DNA of 64,000 nt from Edaphobacter aggregans DSM 19364 (GCF_000745965.1 NZ_JQKI01000018.1:2345-66344); one strand, 5' to 3'; positions 20,126 through 29,288 are shown, numbered from the stretch's first letter. Numbers and translations are program-made. The notes: generated by a model from the sequence alone, not told the origin.

Positions 20126-20169
20126 GGCGATGGAGTATGCATTGGGCGATGCTCCATCGCCTTTTTTTT
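20126..20169 (+). terminator. Terminator downstream of the Fap-like locus
   Basis: GGCGATGGAG (20126-20135) and CTCCATCGCC (20152-20161) form a perfect 10-bp stem with eight Ts after it. It lies 196 bases after the barrel gene stop. It is read on the plus strand and so ends that transcript before the convergent gene at 20174. The rest of 19931-20173 shows nothing else I can support. Confidence 0.85.
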
Positions 20170-20173
20170 GCGC

Positions 20174-20590
20174 TCAAGCCGGAGCGCTGCCCGCCGAGAG
20201 TAGCGAGTGAAGCGTCAGGTCCTCAATAAAACTGATCTCCAACCGCAGCGTCAGGATCTGGCCCAGGTCGGCCACCGTTGCTGCGTTCTTCCGGCAGTTG
20301 CACTGGTCCGTGAGGGCAAGGGGCGAGGCGCGCGTCAGCTCAAGCCCCGCGGCGATGATGGAGCCGTAGAGATCGACGATAGAGCGAAGCTGCACCTCCA
20401 CACGGAACTCAACGGCGCTCGCCGAGAGCGTGCGCCGGTCGAGCACCCAGCCGCCGCAGTCTGCCAGCGCGCCGAGAACGTCAGGAAGCACATTGGCGCG
20501 GTCGTCGTAACTGAAGCTCTGGAGGTCGAGCGTTGGCAGGAAAGGCTTCTGGCTGCCGGGCTTGGAGTCATGCGTCATTACGCTCTTCAT
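20174..20590 (-). CDS. Conserved-looking hypothetical protein
   Basis: About 138 residues from ATG 20590; ATG 20578 is equally possible, and neither has a strong ribosome site. The sequence is globular and alpha-beta in feel (FLPTLDLQSFSYDDRANVLP, LGALADCGGWVLDRRTLSAS, AVEFRVEVQLRSIVDLYGSI, LGQILTLRLEISFIEDLTLH). Alternating strands and the closing acidic helix suggest a small ferredoxin-like or ACT-like regulatory domain, but I cannot assign a family. It is divergent from acpS. Confidence 0.6.
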   Translation of the reverse strand: MKSVMTHDSKPGSQKPFLPTLDLQSFSYDDRANVLPDVLGALADCGGWVLDRRTLSASAVEFRVEVQLRSIVDLYGSIIAAGLELTRASPLALTDQCNCRKNAATVADLGQILTLRLEISFIEDLTLHSLLSAGSAPA

Positions 20591-20644
20591 CGGAGACCGG
20601 GGCTTGAACCGTGATGATCGCCGCGGTACGGTGGTCATGTGACG

Positions 20645-20704
20645 GATGCGCAGGACAACGATGCGCAGATCACAGACGCGCAATTCAAAGACACGCAAAC
20701 GGAG
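20645..20704. repeat. Four imperfect 15-bp tandem units upstream of acpS
   Basis: GATGCGCAGGACAAC, GATGCGCAGATCACA, GACGCGCAATTCAAA and GACACGCAAACGGAG follow one another. The spacing of 15 keeps a reading frame (DAQxx repeated) from a GTG at 20639 that runs 33 codons into acpS in another frame. Probably a degenerate repeat; a short upstream ORF is possible. Confidence 0.4.
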
Positions 20705-20712
20705 GCGGACAG

Positions 20713-21123
20713 ATGGTTCTTGGGCTGGGCACGGACATGATCGAGATCGCGAGGATCGAGGAGAGCATCCGCCAGTTCGGTCAGCGGTTTCTCGATCGTG
20801 TCTACACGCCTGAAGAAATCGCCTACTGCCAGCGCAAGAAGAAGCACGCCGCCGAAAGCTTCGCCGCGCGCTTCGCCGCCAAGGAGGCCGGTGCCAAGGC
20901 ACTCGGCACCGGCATCAGCCGCGGCATCAGCTGGAAGGAGCTTGAGGTGCGTCGCGAGCCGAGCGGCCGCCCCACGCTCCACCTCAGTGGACGCGCACTC
21001 GAGCGCGCCTCGGAGCTCGGCATCCGGCGCCTCTCGCTCTCTCTGACCCACGGCCGCGAGACAGCCCTCGCCATCGTCGTCGCCGAGGATGGATGTGGTG
21101 CCGATGCCATAAACTCCTTCTAG
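20713..21123 (+). CDS. acpS: Holo-[acyl-carrier-protein] synthase
   Basis: A 136-residue enzyme that transfers 4'-phosphopantetheine from CoA to the serine of acyl carrier protein. Family blocks: MVLGLGTDMIEIARIEESI (Mg2+-binding Asp), RFLDRVYTPEEIAYC, and ESFAARFAAKEAGAKALGTG with the catalytic FAAKEA helix, then the C-terminal LSLTHGRETALAIVVAE. I chose ATG 20713 because GGAGG lies 7 bases upstream and MVLGLGTDMIEI is the usual N-terminus; longer frames are not conserved. The next gene begins 13 bases downstream. Confidence 0.95.
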   Translation: MVLGLGTDMIEIARIEESIRQFGQRFLDRVYTPEEIAYCQRKKKHAAESFAARFAAKEAGAKALGTGISRGISWKELEVRREPSGRPTLHLSGRALERASELGIRRLSLSLTHGRETALAIVVAEDGCGADAINSF

Positions 21124-21136
21124 GAGACCTCCTCGT

Positions 21137-22450
21137 TTGACCGGCCAACAGACCCTCATCGCTCGCGCAGCCCTCGGTGTCCTTGCCGGCGCGTCCTCCT
21201 TTGCAGCCCTCTCCAGCCCCCGCCTCCAGCGCCTCACCGCCCCTCGCTTCGACCGCGTCGTGACCGCGGCCTTCCTCGTCAGCCGCCTCGGCCTATTCTC
21301 GATCATCTTTCTCGTCTTCCGCCTCACGCCCCGCGGCGACATCCCGGCCTACTACTGGACCGAAGCCCGCAATGTACAGGAGGGCCTGCTTCCCTATCGC
21401 GACTTCGCTTCCAGCTACGCCCCGCTGCACCCCTACCTCGACAGCCTGACCATCGCCCTCTGGCACACTCCGCTCGTCATCATCCTTCTCGCAATCCTGA
21501 TCGAGGCCGCGCTTCTTCCGCTCTGGCTCCGCTTCGGGCGCACGCTGCTGGCCGAGCAGCAGCTGCGCACGGGCGCCCTGCTCTACCTCGCCAGCGCCGT
21601 TAGCCTCCAGTTCGTCACCATCGACGGTCAGGACACGGTCATCATCGGCGTTCTGCTCACCCTCGCTCTCTATCACCTCGCAAAGCAGCGGACGCTCTTC
21701 TCAGGAGCCTCCGTCGGCACAGCCGTCGCCGCCATCAAGTTCCTCCCTCTCATCTACGCCCCTGCCTTCTTTCTGGCTATACCTCGCCGGTGGCGCTGGG
21801 CGGCAGGCTTCCTTCTCCCCGTCCTCGCCGTCTACGGGGCGTTTACGGCGATGCGCCTGCCCATCTTCACGCCTCTCCGGCTGGAAGGAAACATCAAGAG
21901 CGCTGGCAACCTTCCCTTTCTGGTCGAGTCAGTCTTCGGGGTCACGCTTCCCTCGCGGCTCTGGGATGCGCTTTTGCTCGCTGTCTTTGCTGGAATCTTC
22001 CTCGTCGTCGTCCGTGCCAGCCGCAACTCCGGCGCGCCCGCACGGCTGCGCGTCATCGCCTTTGCCACCGCAGCTGTGACCCTAGCCCTGCTCCTGTTCT
22101 CGAAGAAGTCCTGGCCACCCTACCTGATGCTCTCGTTCTTCCCAATCTGCCTGCTGGTCGATGTCCGGCGCAGGGTCCAGACCCTGGGCTTCGTCTTCTT
22201 CAGCCTCGTCGCCGTCATCGAGCACAGCTACTGGGCCTCCCTTCTACACGAGCTCACTGCGCAGGAGCTCCACCAGGGCCTACTCTCCGGCCAACCGACC
22301 TATCTCGTCTTTCTGGGGCTTCAGATTCTGCTCGCGGCCGGCTACGGATGGCTGCTGGCGGCATCCGTCGGGCGCATTGCATCCTCCCCCGAAGCCACCC
22401 TGCCCACCGAGACGGCTCCCGAACCGCTGGCGGCCGCCAGCCATAGCTAG
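21137..22450 (+). CDS. Polytopic membrane glycosyltransferase-like protein (GT-C, GT87/DUF2029 type)
   Basis: About 437 residues, starting at TTG 21137 with AGGAG 10 bases upstream. At least nine hydrophobic helices are visible (VVTAAFLVSRLGLFSIIFLV, VIILLAILIEAALLPLWL, TVIIGVLLTLALYHLAK). The first outer loop, RGDIPAYYWTEARNVQEGLL PYRDF followed by SSYAPLHPY, has the Asp and Tyr-rich pattern of polyprenyl-phosphate-mannose-dependent GT-C enzymes, and AAIKFLPLIYAPAFF resembles the GT87 KxxP region. It probably adds a sugar to a lipid or glycan on the periplasmic face; donor and acceptor are unknown. The acidic loop is not enough to separate GT87 from related families. Confidence 0.65.
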   Translation: MTGQQTLIARAALGVLAGASSFAALSSPRLQRLTAPRFDRVVTAAFLVSRLGLFSIIFLVFRLTPRGDIPAYYWTEARNVQEGLLPYRDFASSYAPLHPYLDSLTIALWHTPLVIILLAILIEAALLPLWLRFGRTLLAEQQLRTGALLYLASAVSLQFVTIDGQDTVIIGVLLTLALYHLAKQRTLFSGASVGTAVAAIKFLPLIYAPAFFLAIPRRWRWAAGFLLPVLAVYGAFTAMRLPIFTPLRLEGNIKSAGNLPFLVESVFGVTLPSRLWDALLLAVFAGIFLVVVRASRNSGAPARLRVIAFATAAVTLALLLFSKKSWPPYLMLSFFPICLLVDVRRRVQTLGFVFFSLVAVIEHSYWASLLHELTAQELHQGLLSGQPTYLVFLGLQILLAAGYGWLLAASVGRIASSPEATLPTETAPEPLAAASHS

Positions 22451-22527
22451 CGGGGCCCCCTGCGACCCGCATCTTCTGGTCCGCCATACCTTAACTCTCG
22501 AACTCTCGCTCCTCAGCAAGAACCTCG

Positions 22528-22556
22528 TTGACTCCCCATCCGTCCTCGGCTATTCT
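22528..22556 (+). promoter_or_regulatory. Promoter of rplM-rpsI
   Basis: TTGACT (22528-22533), a 17-base spacer and TATTCT (22551-22556) form a strong sigma70-type promoter. Transcription from about 22563 leaves a leader of some 325 bases (22563-22889) before rplM; the leader has no gene, and I could not identify a known ribosomal-protein leader structure in it. Confidence 0.7.
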
Positions 22557-22889
22557 TAAATCTCGCGCAGTCTCGCGTCTGCACGACTGTGGGGGTAGTA
22601 CGCCTCCGGTCGCGGCGGGATATCGTGGTGGATCCACCTGGGGCAGGTAATTCGCCCCCAAAGCACCCACACCTCAGGCCCCGAAACCAAGGCTCTGTGC
22701 GCAGCCTCAGACGATCGGCTTTCACGTGTTTGGGAGAACATCATCTCCCTGTCGCAGATTCCTTTCGTTAGGGACGTTTTTCGGTTCGTTACAGGCTTTC
22801 GCTTCAAACAGGCAGCACCCATTCGTTCCACCATTCTTCCGCAGCACGCCGAACAAGGAAGACGGCAGAAGTAAGGAGTAAACAAGACG

Positions 22890-23324
22890 ATGTCCACCAG
22901 GATTCCGAGCGCGAAAGAGATTCAGCGCAAGTGGTTTGTCCTCGACGCCAGCGGCAAGACGCTTGGCCGCCTCGCCACCCAGGCAGCGAACGTGCTGTCC
23001 GGCAAGCTCAACCCGCTCTACACGCCCTACATCGACACCGGCGACCACGTCGTGATCATCAACGCCGAGAAGATCGTTCTCACGGGGCTCAAGGCTGACC
23101 AGAAGCTCTATCGCCGCTACACCGGCTTCCCCGGCGGTCTTCGCGAAGAGTCCTTCGTCAAGCTGCTCGAGCGCCGCCCCGAGGCCATCGTCGAGCAGGC
23201 CGTCAAGGGCATGCTGCCGAAGTCGAAGCTCGGCCGCCAGATGGCCACCAAGCTGAAAGTCTACAAGGGCGACAAGCACCCGCACCTGGCCCAGAAGCCA
23301 GAGCCGCTCGCAGTGACCGCCTAA
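22890..23324 (+). CDS. rplM: Ribosomal protein L13
   Basis: A 144-residue large-subunit protein. Recognised by [69 protein letters not shown] and [11 protein letters not shown]. Length is normal. ATG 22890 follows AAGGAGTAA. It is the first gene of the canonical rplM-rpsI pair. Confidence 0.98.
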   Translation: MSTRIPSAKEIQRKWFVLDASGKTLGRLATQAANVLSGKLNPLYTPYIDTGDHVVIINAEKIVLTGLKADQKLYRRYTGFPGGLREESFVKLLERRPEAIVEQAVKGMLPKSKLGRQMATKLKVYKGDKHPHLAQKPEPLAVTA

Positions 23325-23335
23325 GTTTTGTTAAG

Positions 23336-23399
23336 GGCACGGCTTCAGCCGTGCCGAGAGAGTTTTGAATCAACGATGGGGCTTTATAGCCCCTGAGGT
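23336..23399. repeat. Two hairpins in the rplM-rpsI gap; fragment of the composite repeat
   Basis: GGCACGGC-TTCA-GCCGTGCC (23336-23355) is followed by GGGGCT-TTAT-AGCCCC (23378-23393) and TGAGGT. Read on the minus strand the second one, ACCTCAGGGGCTATAAAGCC, matches the ACCYCAGGGGCTAAAAGCC module of composite repeats B and C. No T-tract follows either hairpin, so the operon is probably read through. Confidence 0.6.
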
Positions 23400-23421
23400 T
23401 CTAGAAGGTTCAAGGAGCATC

Positions 23422-23817
23422 ATGGCAGATCTCGTCCAGTACTATGGCACCGGCCGCCGCAAGAGCTCGATCGCGCGCGTCTTCCTGCGCCCGGGCAGCG
23501 GCAAATTTTCCGTCAACAAGAAGGACGTTGACGTCTACTTCGTTACCGCGCAGCAGCGCGCCGCCGCCAAGCGTTCGCTCGGCATCAACGACATCGGCGA
23601 GACCTTCGACGTCATCACCACCGTTCGCGGTGGAGGCGTGATGGGTCAGGCCGACGCCGTCAAGCTCGGCATCGCCCGCGCGCTCATGCAGTTCAACCCC
23701 GAGCTCCGCAAGGCGCTCAAGAGCGAAGGCCTCGTCACTCGTGACTCGCGCGCCAAGGAGCGCAAGAAGTACGGACAGAAGGGCGCTCGCGCACGGTTCC
23801 AGTTCTCGAAGCGCTAA
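23422..23817 (+). CDS. rpsI: Ribosomal protein S9
   Basis: A 131-residue small-subunit protein. ATG 23422 ([16 protein letters not shown]) has AAGGAG 4 bases upstream. Signature blocks: [54 protein letters not shown] and the C-terminal ARFQFSKR whose basic tail reaches the P-site tRNA. The frame could extend 19 codons upstream, but that part is intergenic repeat sequence. Confidence 0.98.
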   Translation: MADLVQYYGTGRRKSSIARVFLRPGSGKFSVNKKDVDVYFVTAQQRAAAKRSLGINDIGETFDVITTVRGGGVMGQADAVKLGIARALMQFNPELRKALKSEGLVTRDSRAKERKKYGQKGARARFQFSKR

Positions 23818-24027
23818 GAGAGCTTTCCAGCGGATTCTTCTGCTGGTGCCCTTCGCCTCTGAGAACAATCGCTTTGGCAGGGGCCTGATCTGCACGATCG
23901 GGCTCCTGTTCGCATCACCCGCGGGACGGGCCTCACCTGCGGCAAGGAGTCCAATCTCCCCTGCGGGGGATAAATCCGGGTCCCGGATGTGCACACTCCG
24001 ACAAGGGCCTCAACCAAGGAGCTCAAT

Positions 24028-24945
<918 letters not shown>

Positions 24946-24996
24946 GCCCCCAGGCACCGTATTTGCAGTGCCGTAACCGTCATCTGGTTTCATCAA

Positions 24997-25028
24997 GGGG
25001 GCGCGGGACAGATCCCGCGCCCCCTTTT
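24997..25028 (+). terminator. Strong terminator between rpsB and tsf
   Basis: GGGGGCGCGGGA-CAGA-TCCCGCGCCCCC is a perfect 12-bp stem (24997-25024) followed by TTTT. It is placed 51 bases after rpsB and 37 bases before tsf, so it should reduce tsf relative to rpsB transcripts or mark a processing point. No separate tsf promoter is evident in the short remaining gap. Confidence 0.75.
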
Positions 25029-25064
25029 CCTGAATCACGCTCTACACCAAGAAGGGAAACATCA

Positions 25065-25727
25065 ATGTCTGAGACCGCTGTGAAGATCGATGCAAAACTC
25101 GTCAAGGAACTCCGCGAGAAGTCCGGTGCCCCCATGGGCGACTGTCTGAAGGCGCTCCAGGAGGCCAAGGGCGACATGGAAGAAGCCTTCGTCGTCCTCC
25201 GCAAGCGCGGCATGGCATCGGCCGCCAAGAAGGCCTCGCGCACCACCAACGAGGGCTCGGTCGGAACCTACATCCACGCCGGCGGAAAGATCGGCGTCCT
25301 CGTCGAGCTTAACTGCGAGTCCGACTTCGTCGCCCGCACCCCTGACTTCCAGGAGCTGCTCCGCGACATCGCCATGCACATCGCCGCCGCCGATCCGCGC
25401 TACGTCCGCCGCGAGGACGTCACGGCCGAGGACATCGAGCGCGAGAAGGAGATCTACCGCGCCCAGGCTGCCTCCACCGGCAAGCCACCCGCGATCATCG
25501 AGAAGATGCTCGAGGGCAAGATGAGCAAGTTCTACGAGGAGGTCTGCCTGCTCGACCAGCCCTTCATCAAGGAGCAGTCGCACACCATCGCGCAGATCAT
25601 CTCCACCCGCGTCGCCAAGCTCGGCGAGAACATCTCCGTCCGCCGCTTCGCGCGCTTCAAGGTAGGCGACCCCAACTGGACCGTCGCCACCACCGCCCAG
25701 ACCGCGTCGGAAGAGCCAACGGCATAA
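25065..25727 (+). CDS. tsf: Translation elongation factor Ts
   Basis: A 220-residue GDP/GTP exchange factor for EF-Tu. ATG 25065 has GAAGGGA upstream and yields the conserved N-terminal UBA-like domain ([36 protein letters not shown]). Core blocks follow: [29 protein letters not shown] and the dimerisation-type helix region [20 protein letters not shown]. At 220 residues it is the shorter Ts form found in many phyla. It is followed at once by a terminator; pyrH, usually next, is 1.5 kb away. Confidence 0.97.
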   Translation: MSETAVKIDAKLVKELREKSGAPMGDCLKALQEAKGDMEEAFVVLRKRGMASAAKKASRTTNEGSVGTYIHAGGKIGVLVELNCESDFVARTPDFQELLRDIAMHIAAADPRYVRREDVTAEDIEREKEIYRAQAASTGKPPAIIEKMLEGKMSKFYEEVCLLDQPFIKEQSHTIAQIISTRVAKLGENISVRRFARFKVGDPNWTVATTAQTASEEPTA

Positions 25728-25755
25728 GCCAACCTCCGAATCCGCAGGATTCAAC

Positions 25756-25787
25756 GAGCCCGGGCGACAGCCCGGGCTCTTCTTTTT
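25756..25787 (+). terminator. Terminator of tsf
   Basis: GAGCCCGGGC-GACA-GCCCGGGCTC (25756-25779) is a perfect 10-bp stem followed by TTCTTTTT. It ends the rpsB-tsf transcript. Confidence 0.9.
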
Positions 25788-25806
25788 GCACAGGTAAAAG
25801 GACCGA

Positions 25807-25970
25807 TCATTCTACTGTCTGTCTTTCGTAAACTTGTCTGATTAGGAGCCGAAGAGGTCCGTTCGGTTTAGCAGATAGCGTCGCTCCTGCCGGGACCTTA
25901 CCGTGCGTGAGTGCGTCAGAGCCGTCCAGATTCATTTCCGTGTACTGCTGTACCTGTGGGAACTCCACGC
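25807..25970 (-). pseudogene. Possible C-terminal remnant of an unknown protein
   Basis: On the minus strand an open stretch without a start reads VEFPQVQQYTEMNLDGSDAL, THGKVPAGATLSAKPNGPLR and LLIRQVYERQTVE before a TGA at 25809-25807. The MNLDGSDALTHG wording looks protein-like rather than random, but I cannot name the family. It could be the displaced tail of the broken gene just upstream (25998-26485). Confidence 0.3.
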
Positions 25971-25997
25971 GGAGAGTTGACCCTGAAATACTTGTTA

Positions 25998-26485
25998 CTA
26001 AGGTCTCATGTTCTGTGGTCGACGCTGCCGTGCTTTTCCAACCACCGGCGAATCCTGTAGACCAGACGTGCGCACAAAGGTGATGGTTTTGGTTTCCTTC
26101 GTGCCGTCCTCATGGATTCGGGTTGAAGTTTGCGTTAGCGTCTTCCCATCTGAAGAAATCTCTTGGTGCGATTTCGCGCCAATCTTGCCGTTTTCTTTCA
26201 ACATCGTATCCAATTCTGTCGCCGTTGCCCGAGTGCACGTGACGGTAATGCGATCAATCTTCGGATATTTTTTGCCGTCACAGAAAAATCGATAACTGTA
26301 ATTTCCATTGTCGATCTCGTAACCGTTCTGCTGAGAATCGTCATCGTGAAGGTTGGCCCTATTCGCGGACTCTTCGCGACGTTGAGCTTCCATGTAGCGT
26401 TCCATGCATTGTCCTTTGCTGAGCACGGTGTAACACTCGCCAAAGTCGATAGGAGGCCTGCGAGGACCATCGATCGTACCTTCAT
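25998..26485 (-). pseudogene. Small secreted hypothetical protein, frameshifted
   Basis: The frame from ATG 26485 gives a signal peptide and the start of a mature chain (MKVRSMVLAGLLSTLASVTP, CSAKDNAWNATWKLNVAKSP), similar to the TWKxNxAKS opening of small secreted proteins common in Acidobacteriota. The frame is lost near 26320-26345, and the protein-like sequence continues in another frame (NGYEIDNGNYSYRFFCDGKK, ISSDGKTLTQTSTRIHEDGT) to the stop at 25998. I therefore read it as one gene of about 160 codons broken by an indel. Function unknown. Confidence 0.55.
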
Positions 26486-26539
26486 GCCTCTTATGATGAG
26501 GCACCATCGATTGACGCAGCAACAGAAAACATCTTCGAC

Positions 26540-26743
26540 TCAAGCAGGCCACCGGCGTCATCGATCGCAAGACCGGCGAGGTCAAGCGCGAGGGCCTCAT
26601 CAAGCCTGGAATCGGCGCACTGCTACAAGCGCCTCCCCGAGGTGCTCGCAGCACACGGCTCAACCATCCGCGTCCTGCACACGCTCACTCCCCTCGGAGT
26701 AGCGATGGCTGGATCCAACGACTTCGATCCCTACAAGGATTGA
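26540..26743 (+). pseudogene. Gene fragment, possibly RtcB-like C-terminus
   Basis: Two adjacent open stretches in different frames read RLKQATGVIDRKTGEVKREG and then AHCYKRLPEVLAAHGSTIRV-LHTLTPLGVAMAG, ending FDPYKD at TGA 26741. The second resembles the end of RtcB RNA ligases (YKxIDEV...VxHTLxPLGVxxG), though short and without start or catalytic part. It is a remnant interrupted by a frameshift; the name is tentative. Confidence 0.3.
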
Positions 26744-26759
26744 CTCTTCCGAAAAGAGG

Positions 26760-27205
26760 GGCCGGGCATCTCTGCCCAGCCACTGCGAAGCGAAGAATCC
26801 CAGTATTCTGCCTTTGCCTTTGTTGCTGTTGCCGTTGCTTCTGAGGTAGCCCGGGCCTCTAAGGATCCCTGCAATAAGAGGGCTTTTAGCCCCTGAGGTA
26901 TGCCCTCCTATCCGCCGCCATTCCCCAAAAAACCCAGCAAAATCGCCTGTCAAGGCCCAATTTGGCATATCTGTATGAAACCAAACGAGATATAAAGTGC
27001 CGATTAATTACGCTCCACCTGCCACACTGGATTTGTAGGCAAGAAAAGAGCCCGGCCAATGTGCCGGGCTCTTTTTATCTGCTCATAAGCCATTTCGTTT
27101 CAATATTTTTACCCATAAACCCTTATCTTTGAAGATTTTACCTTGTGGAAATCACATAAGTTCATGAAAACATGAGGCTTGCAAATATACCCTTGGGGGG
27201 GGTCC
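26760..27205 (-). repeat. Composite noncoding repeat, copy B
   Basis: Read on the minus strand from 27205: a G/C-run hairpin (27191-27210), AAAATCTTCAAAGATAAGGG, the 13-bp stem hairpin (27044-27075), GTAATTAATCGGC (27011-26999), GGTTTCAT, GGCCTTGACAGG (about 26958-26947), CGATTTTGCTGGGTTTTTTG, GAGGGCATACCTCAGGGG with CTAAAAGCCC, then GGGCTACCTCAGAAGCAACG and hexamer units (GCAACA/GGCAAA) to about 26790. The same modules appear in the same order in copy C on the opposite strand. It fills the space between tsf and pyrH and contains no ORF I would call. Confidence 0.8.
27044..27079. terminator. Hairpin of composite repeat B, bidirectional terminator-like
   Basis: AAAAGAGCCCGGC (27044-27056) pairs perfectly with GCCGGGCTCTTTT (27063-27075) and is flanked by A- and T-runs, so it could stop transcription in both directions. 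It is the counterpart of the hairpins at 638-663 and 47648-47678. Confidence 0.65.
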
Positions 27206-27282
27206 CCCAACAGTCAGTTCGGGCAAGCGCCTCGAACTCGAACAGACAGCGTCATTTAAGGCCTATCCACGCCATGCGATAC

Positions 27283-27301
27283 TTGTACATAGCATGTACA
27301 A
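27283..27301 (+). promoter_or_regulatory. Perfect palindrome overlapping the pyrH start codon
   Basis: TTGTACAT-AGC-ATGTACAA has 8-base perfect arms and a 3-base centre; the second arm begins with the pyrH ATG (27294). In RNA it would fold the start codon into a stem; in DNA it could be an operator. No clear Shine-Dalgarno sequence precedes this start. Confidence 0.5.
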
Positions 27302-27998
27302 AAGAGTCCTCCTCAAGCTCTCAGGCGAAGCTCTGGCCGCAGGCCGAGGCTTCGGTATCGACGCCGTTTTCATCCACAAAGTAGCCGAAGAACTCGCAGC
27401 CGTTCATGCCCTCGGCTGCCAGGTCGGAATCGTCGTCGGAGGAGGTAACTTCTTCCGCGGCGTCGCCCAGCAGGCCATTGACATGGATCGCGTCGCCGCC
27501 GACCACATGGGAATGCTCTCCACGGTCATCAACGCCATTGCCCTGCAGGACGCCATCGAAAAACGAGGCATCTACTGCCGCGTCATGAGCGCCATCGAGA
27601 TGCATCAGGTAAGCGAGCCGTACATTCGCCGCCGCGCCATTCGCCACTTCGAAAAAGGCCGCATCGTCGTCTTCGCCGCTGGCACTGGAAACCCGTTCTT
27701 TTCTACCGACACCGCAGCCGCGCTGCGTGCCATGGAGATCAAGGCCGATATTCTGCTCAAGGCAACCTCGGTCGACGGAATCTATTCGGCCGATCCCAAG
27801 AAAGTGCCCGATGCCGAGCGCTTTCCGCAGATCACTTACAACGACATTCTGCGCCTCAATCTAGGCGTCATGGATACGACAGCCGTCTCGCTCTGCCGCG
27901 ATAACAACATGCCCATGATGGTCTTCAGCATGCGCGAGCAGGGCAACATCGTCCGCGTCGTCTCCGGCGAAAAGATCGGCTCGCTCGTCACTGCCTGA
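27294..27998 (+). CDS. pyrH: UMP kinase
   Basis: A 234-residue hexameric kinase converting UMP to UDP, allosterically regulated by GTP/UTP in bacteria. Blocks: [80 protein letters not shown], and the C-terminal [20 protein letters not shown]. Length is normal. The ATG at 27294 lies in a palindrome and lacks a strong ribosome site, so translation may be controlled. frr, the usual downstream gene, is absent here. Confidence 0.96.
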   Translation: MYKRVLLKLSGEALAAGRGFGIDAVFIHKVAEELAAVHALGCQVGIVVGGGNFFRGVAQQAIDMDRVAADHMGMLSTVINAIALQDAIEKRGIYCRVMSAIEMHQVSEPYIRRRAIRHFEKGRIVVFAAGTGNPFFSTDTAAALRAMEIKADILLKATSVDGIYSADPKKVPDAERFPQITYNDILRLNLGVMDTTAVSLCRDNNMPMMVFSMREQGNIVRVVSGEKIGSLVTA

Positions 27999-28074
27999 AA
28001 AACACGCTCCGCGTTCTTCGATTCTCCGCATCAAACGCCATCGGAAGCGCGTCCTAAACATACAGGATCGAACT

Positions 28075-29211
28075 TTGGCCTCCACCGCAACGACGCCGCT
28101 GGTCAAGCCGGCACGCAAGCCGCCGCTGCCTGCACTTACAGGCATTCGCACGCTGCTCGCGTTCAACATCGTCCTCTTTCACTTCACGCCTCCTCATCTC
28201 GGCCCGATTCGCCCCTTCGTCGAACACGGATTCGTCTTCGTCAACGTCTTCTTCCTGATCTCAGGCTTCATCCTCTCGTATAACTACTTCGATCGCGGCG
28301 CAAACCTGAACAAACGCGACTTCTGGTTCGCCCGCTTCTCGCGCCTCTATCCTGTCTATCTGCTGGTCCTGATCCTCTCCTTCAGGATGCTCGAGAACGA
28401 ATGGTACGCGCGCTCGCACACCGAGTTCTGGCAAGGCCTCGTCCTCTCGCCACTGCTGCTGCAAGGCTGGAGCCCGTCGCTGGCCACCTTCTGGAACACC
28501 GTTGCGTGGACGCTCTCCTGCGAGGTCGCCTTCTACGCTGCCTTTCCCTGGTTGATTCGCCTTCCGTGGCCGCGCAAGCCATCGCGCCTCATCCTGCTGA
28601 TCCTCGCGCTCTGGATCGTGAACCTCGCTCCGGCTGTGCTCTACATGCTGCGCAACCCAGATCATCTGACTGAGCCGATCACGCGATACACCTCGACCAC
28701 GCTGATCCGCTTCCTGAAGTACACGCCGCTGCCCTACGCTGCAACCTTCCTCGCAGGAGTCGCACTCTCGCGCCTGCAGCTGACGACAACAGTCACAGAA
28801 CGCCAGCGCCTTGCGATGGCCGCGGCGGCTCTCACTGCGCTCTTCCTCTTCTTCTATCTGGTGTCACCGCACGTTCCGTATCTCATCATTCACGGAGGAC
28901 TGCTGCTGCCGCTCTTCGCCGCGCTCGTCTTCGGACTCAGCGGACCGCATGCAATCTCGTCCGTCTTCTCGTGGGGACCGCTTCTGCTGATCGGCGAGAG
29001 CAGCTACTGTCTTTACCTGCTCCACTTCAACGTCTTTCAGCTGATCCACATGTACCGTCTGCCGGAACGGCTGCATGTCGCGGCGCTCGACCCGTGGATC
29101 TCTTACGCAGCGCTCATCGTGCTCTCAATCGTCGTCTACCGCTTCGTCGAGAACCCTGCACGAAAGACGCTGCTGCGCCTCTTCCCTCCTGCCTCGCGCA
29201 GGCCTGCCTGA
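28075..29211 (+). CDS. Membrane acyltransferase (OafA/YrhL-type, acyltransferase 3)
   Basis: About 378 residues, start TTG 28075, though the ribosome site is weak. Acyltransferase-3 features: LPALTGIRTLLAFNIVLFHF (the His of the first helix), FVNVFFLISGFILSYNYFDR, KRDFWFARFSRLYPVYLL (RfxRLyPxy motif), WTLSCEVAFYAAFPWL and the final FVENPARKTLLRL. Around ten membrane helices. Such enzymes acetylate sugars of O-antigen, exopolysaccharide or peptidoglycan. No glycan cluster is next to it, so the acceptor is unknown. Confidence 0.92.
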   Translation: MASTATTPLVKPARKPPLPALTGIRTLLAFNIVLFHFTPPHLGPIRPFVEHGFVFVNVFFLISGFILSYNYFDRGANLNKRDFWFARFSRLYPVYLLVLILSFRMLENEWYARSHTEFWQGLVLSPLLLQGWSPSLATFWNTVAWTLSCEVAFYAAFPWLIRLPWPRKPSRLILLILALWIVNLAPAVLYMLRNPDHLTEPITRYTSTTLIRFLKYTPLPYAATFLAGVALSRLQLTTTVTERQRLAMAAAALTALFLFFYLVSPHVPYLIIHGGLLLPLFAALVFGLSGPHAISSVFSWGPLLLIGESSYCLYLLHFNVFQLIHMYRLPERLHVAALDPWISYAALIVLSIVVYRFVENPARKTLLRLFPPASRRPA

Positions 29212-29236
29212 AGCAGGAGTTGCTTCGGGAGATGCG

Positions 29237-29273
29237 GAAAGGCCTCGCTTCCGAAGCGAGGCCTTTCGTTTTT
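29237..29273. terminator. Bidirectional terminator
   Basis: GAAAGGCCTCGCTT-CCG-AAGCGAGGCCTTTC is a perfect 14-bp stem followed by GTTTTT. It separates the convergent acyltransferase gene and the beta-propeller gene and can serve both. Confidence 0.9.
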
Positions 29274-29288
29274 GAGTTTGTCAGGAGC

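Noticed and set aside
22563-22889. Known ribosomal-protein L13 leader motif
   Set aside because: The leader is long, but I could not find the conserved stems; noted only as a gene-free leader.
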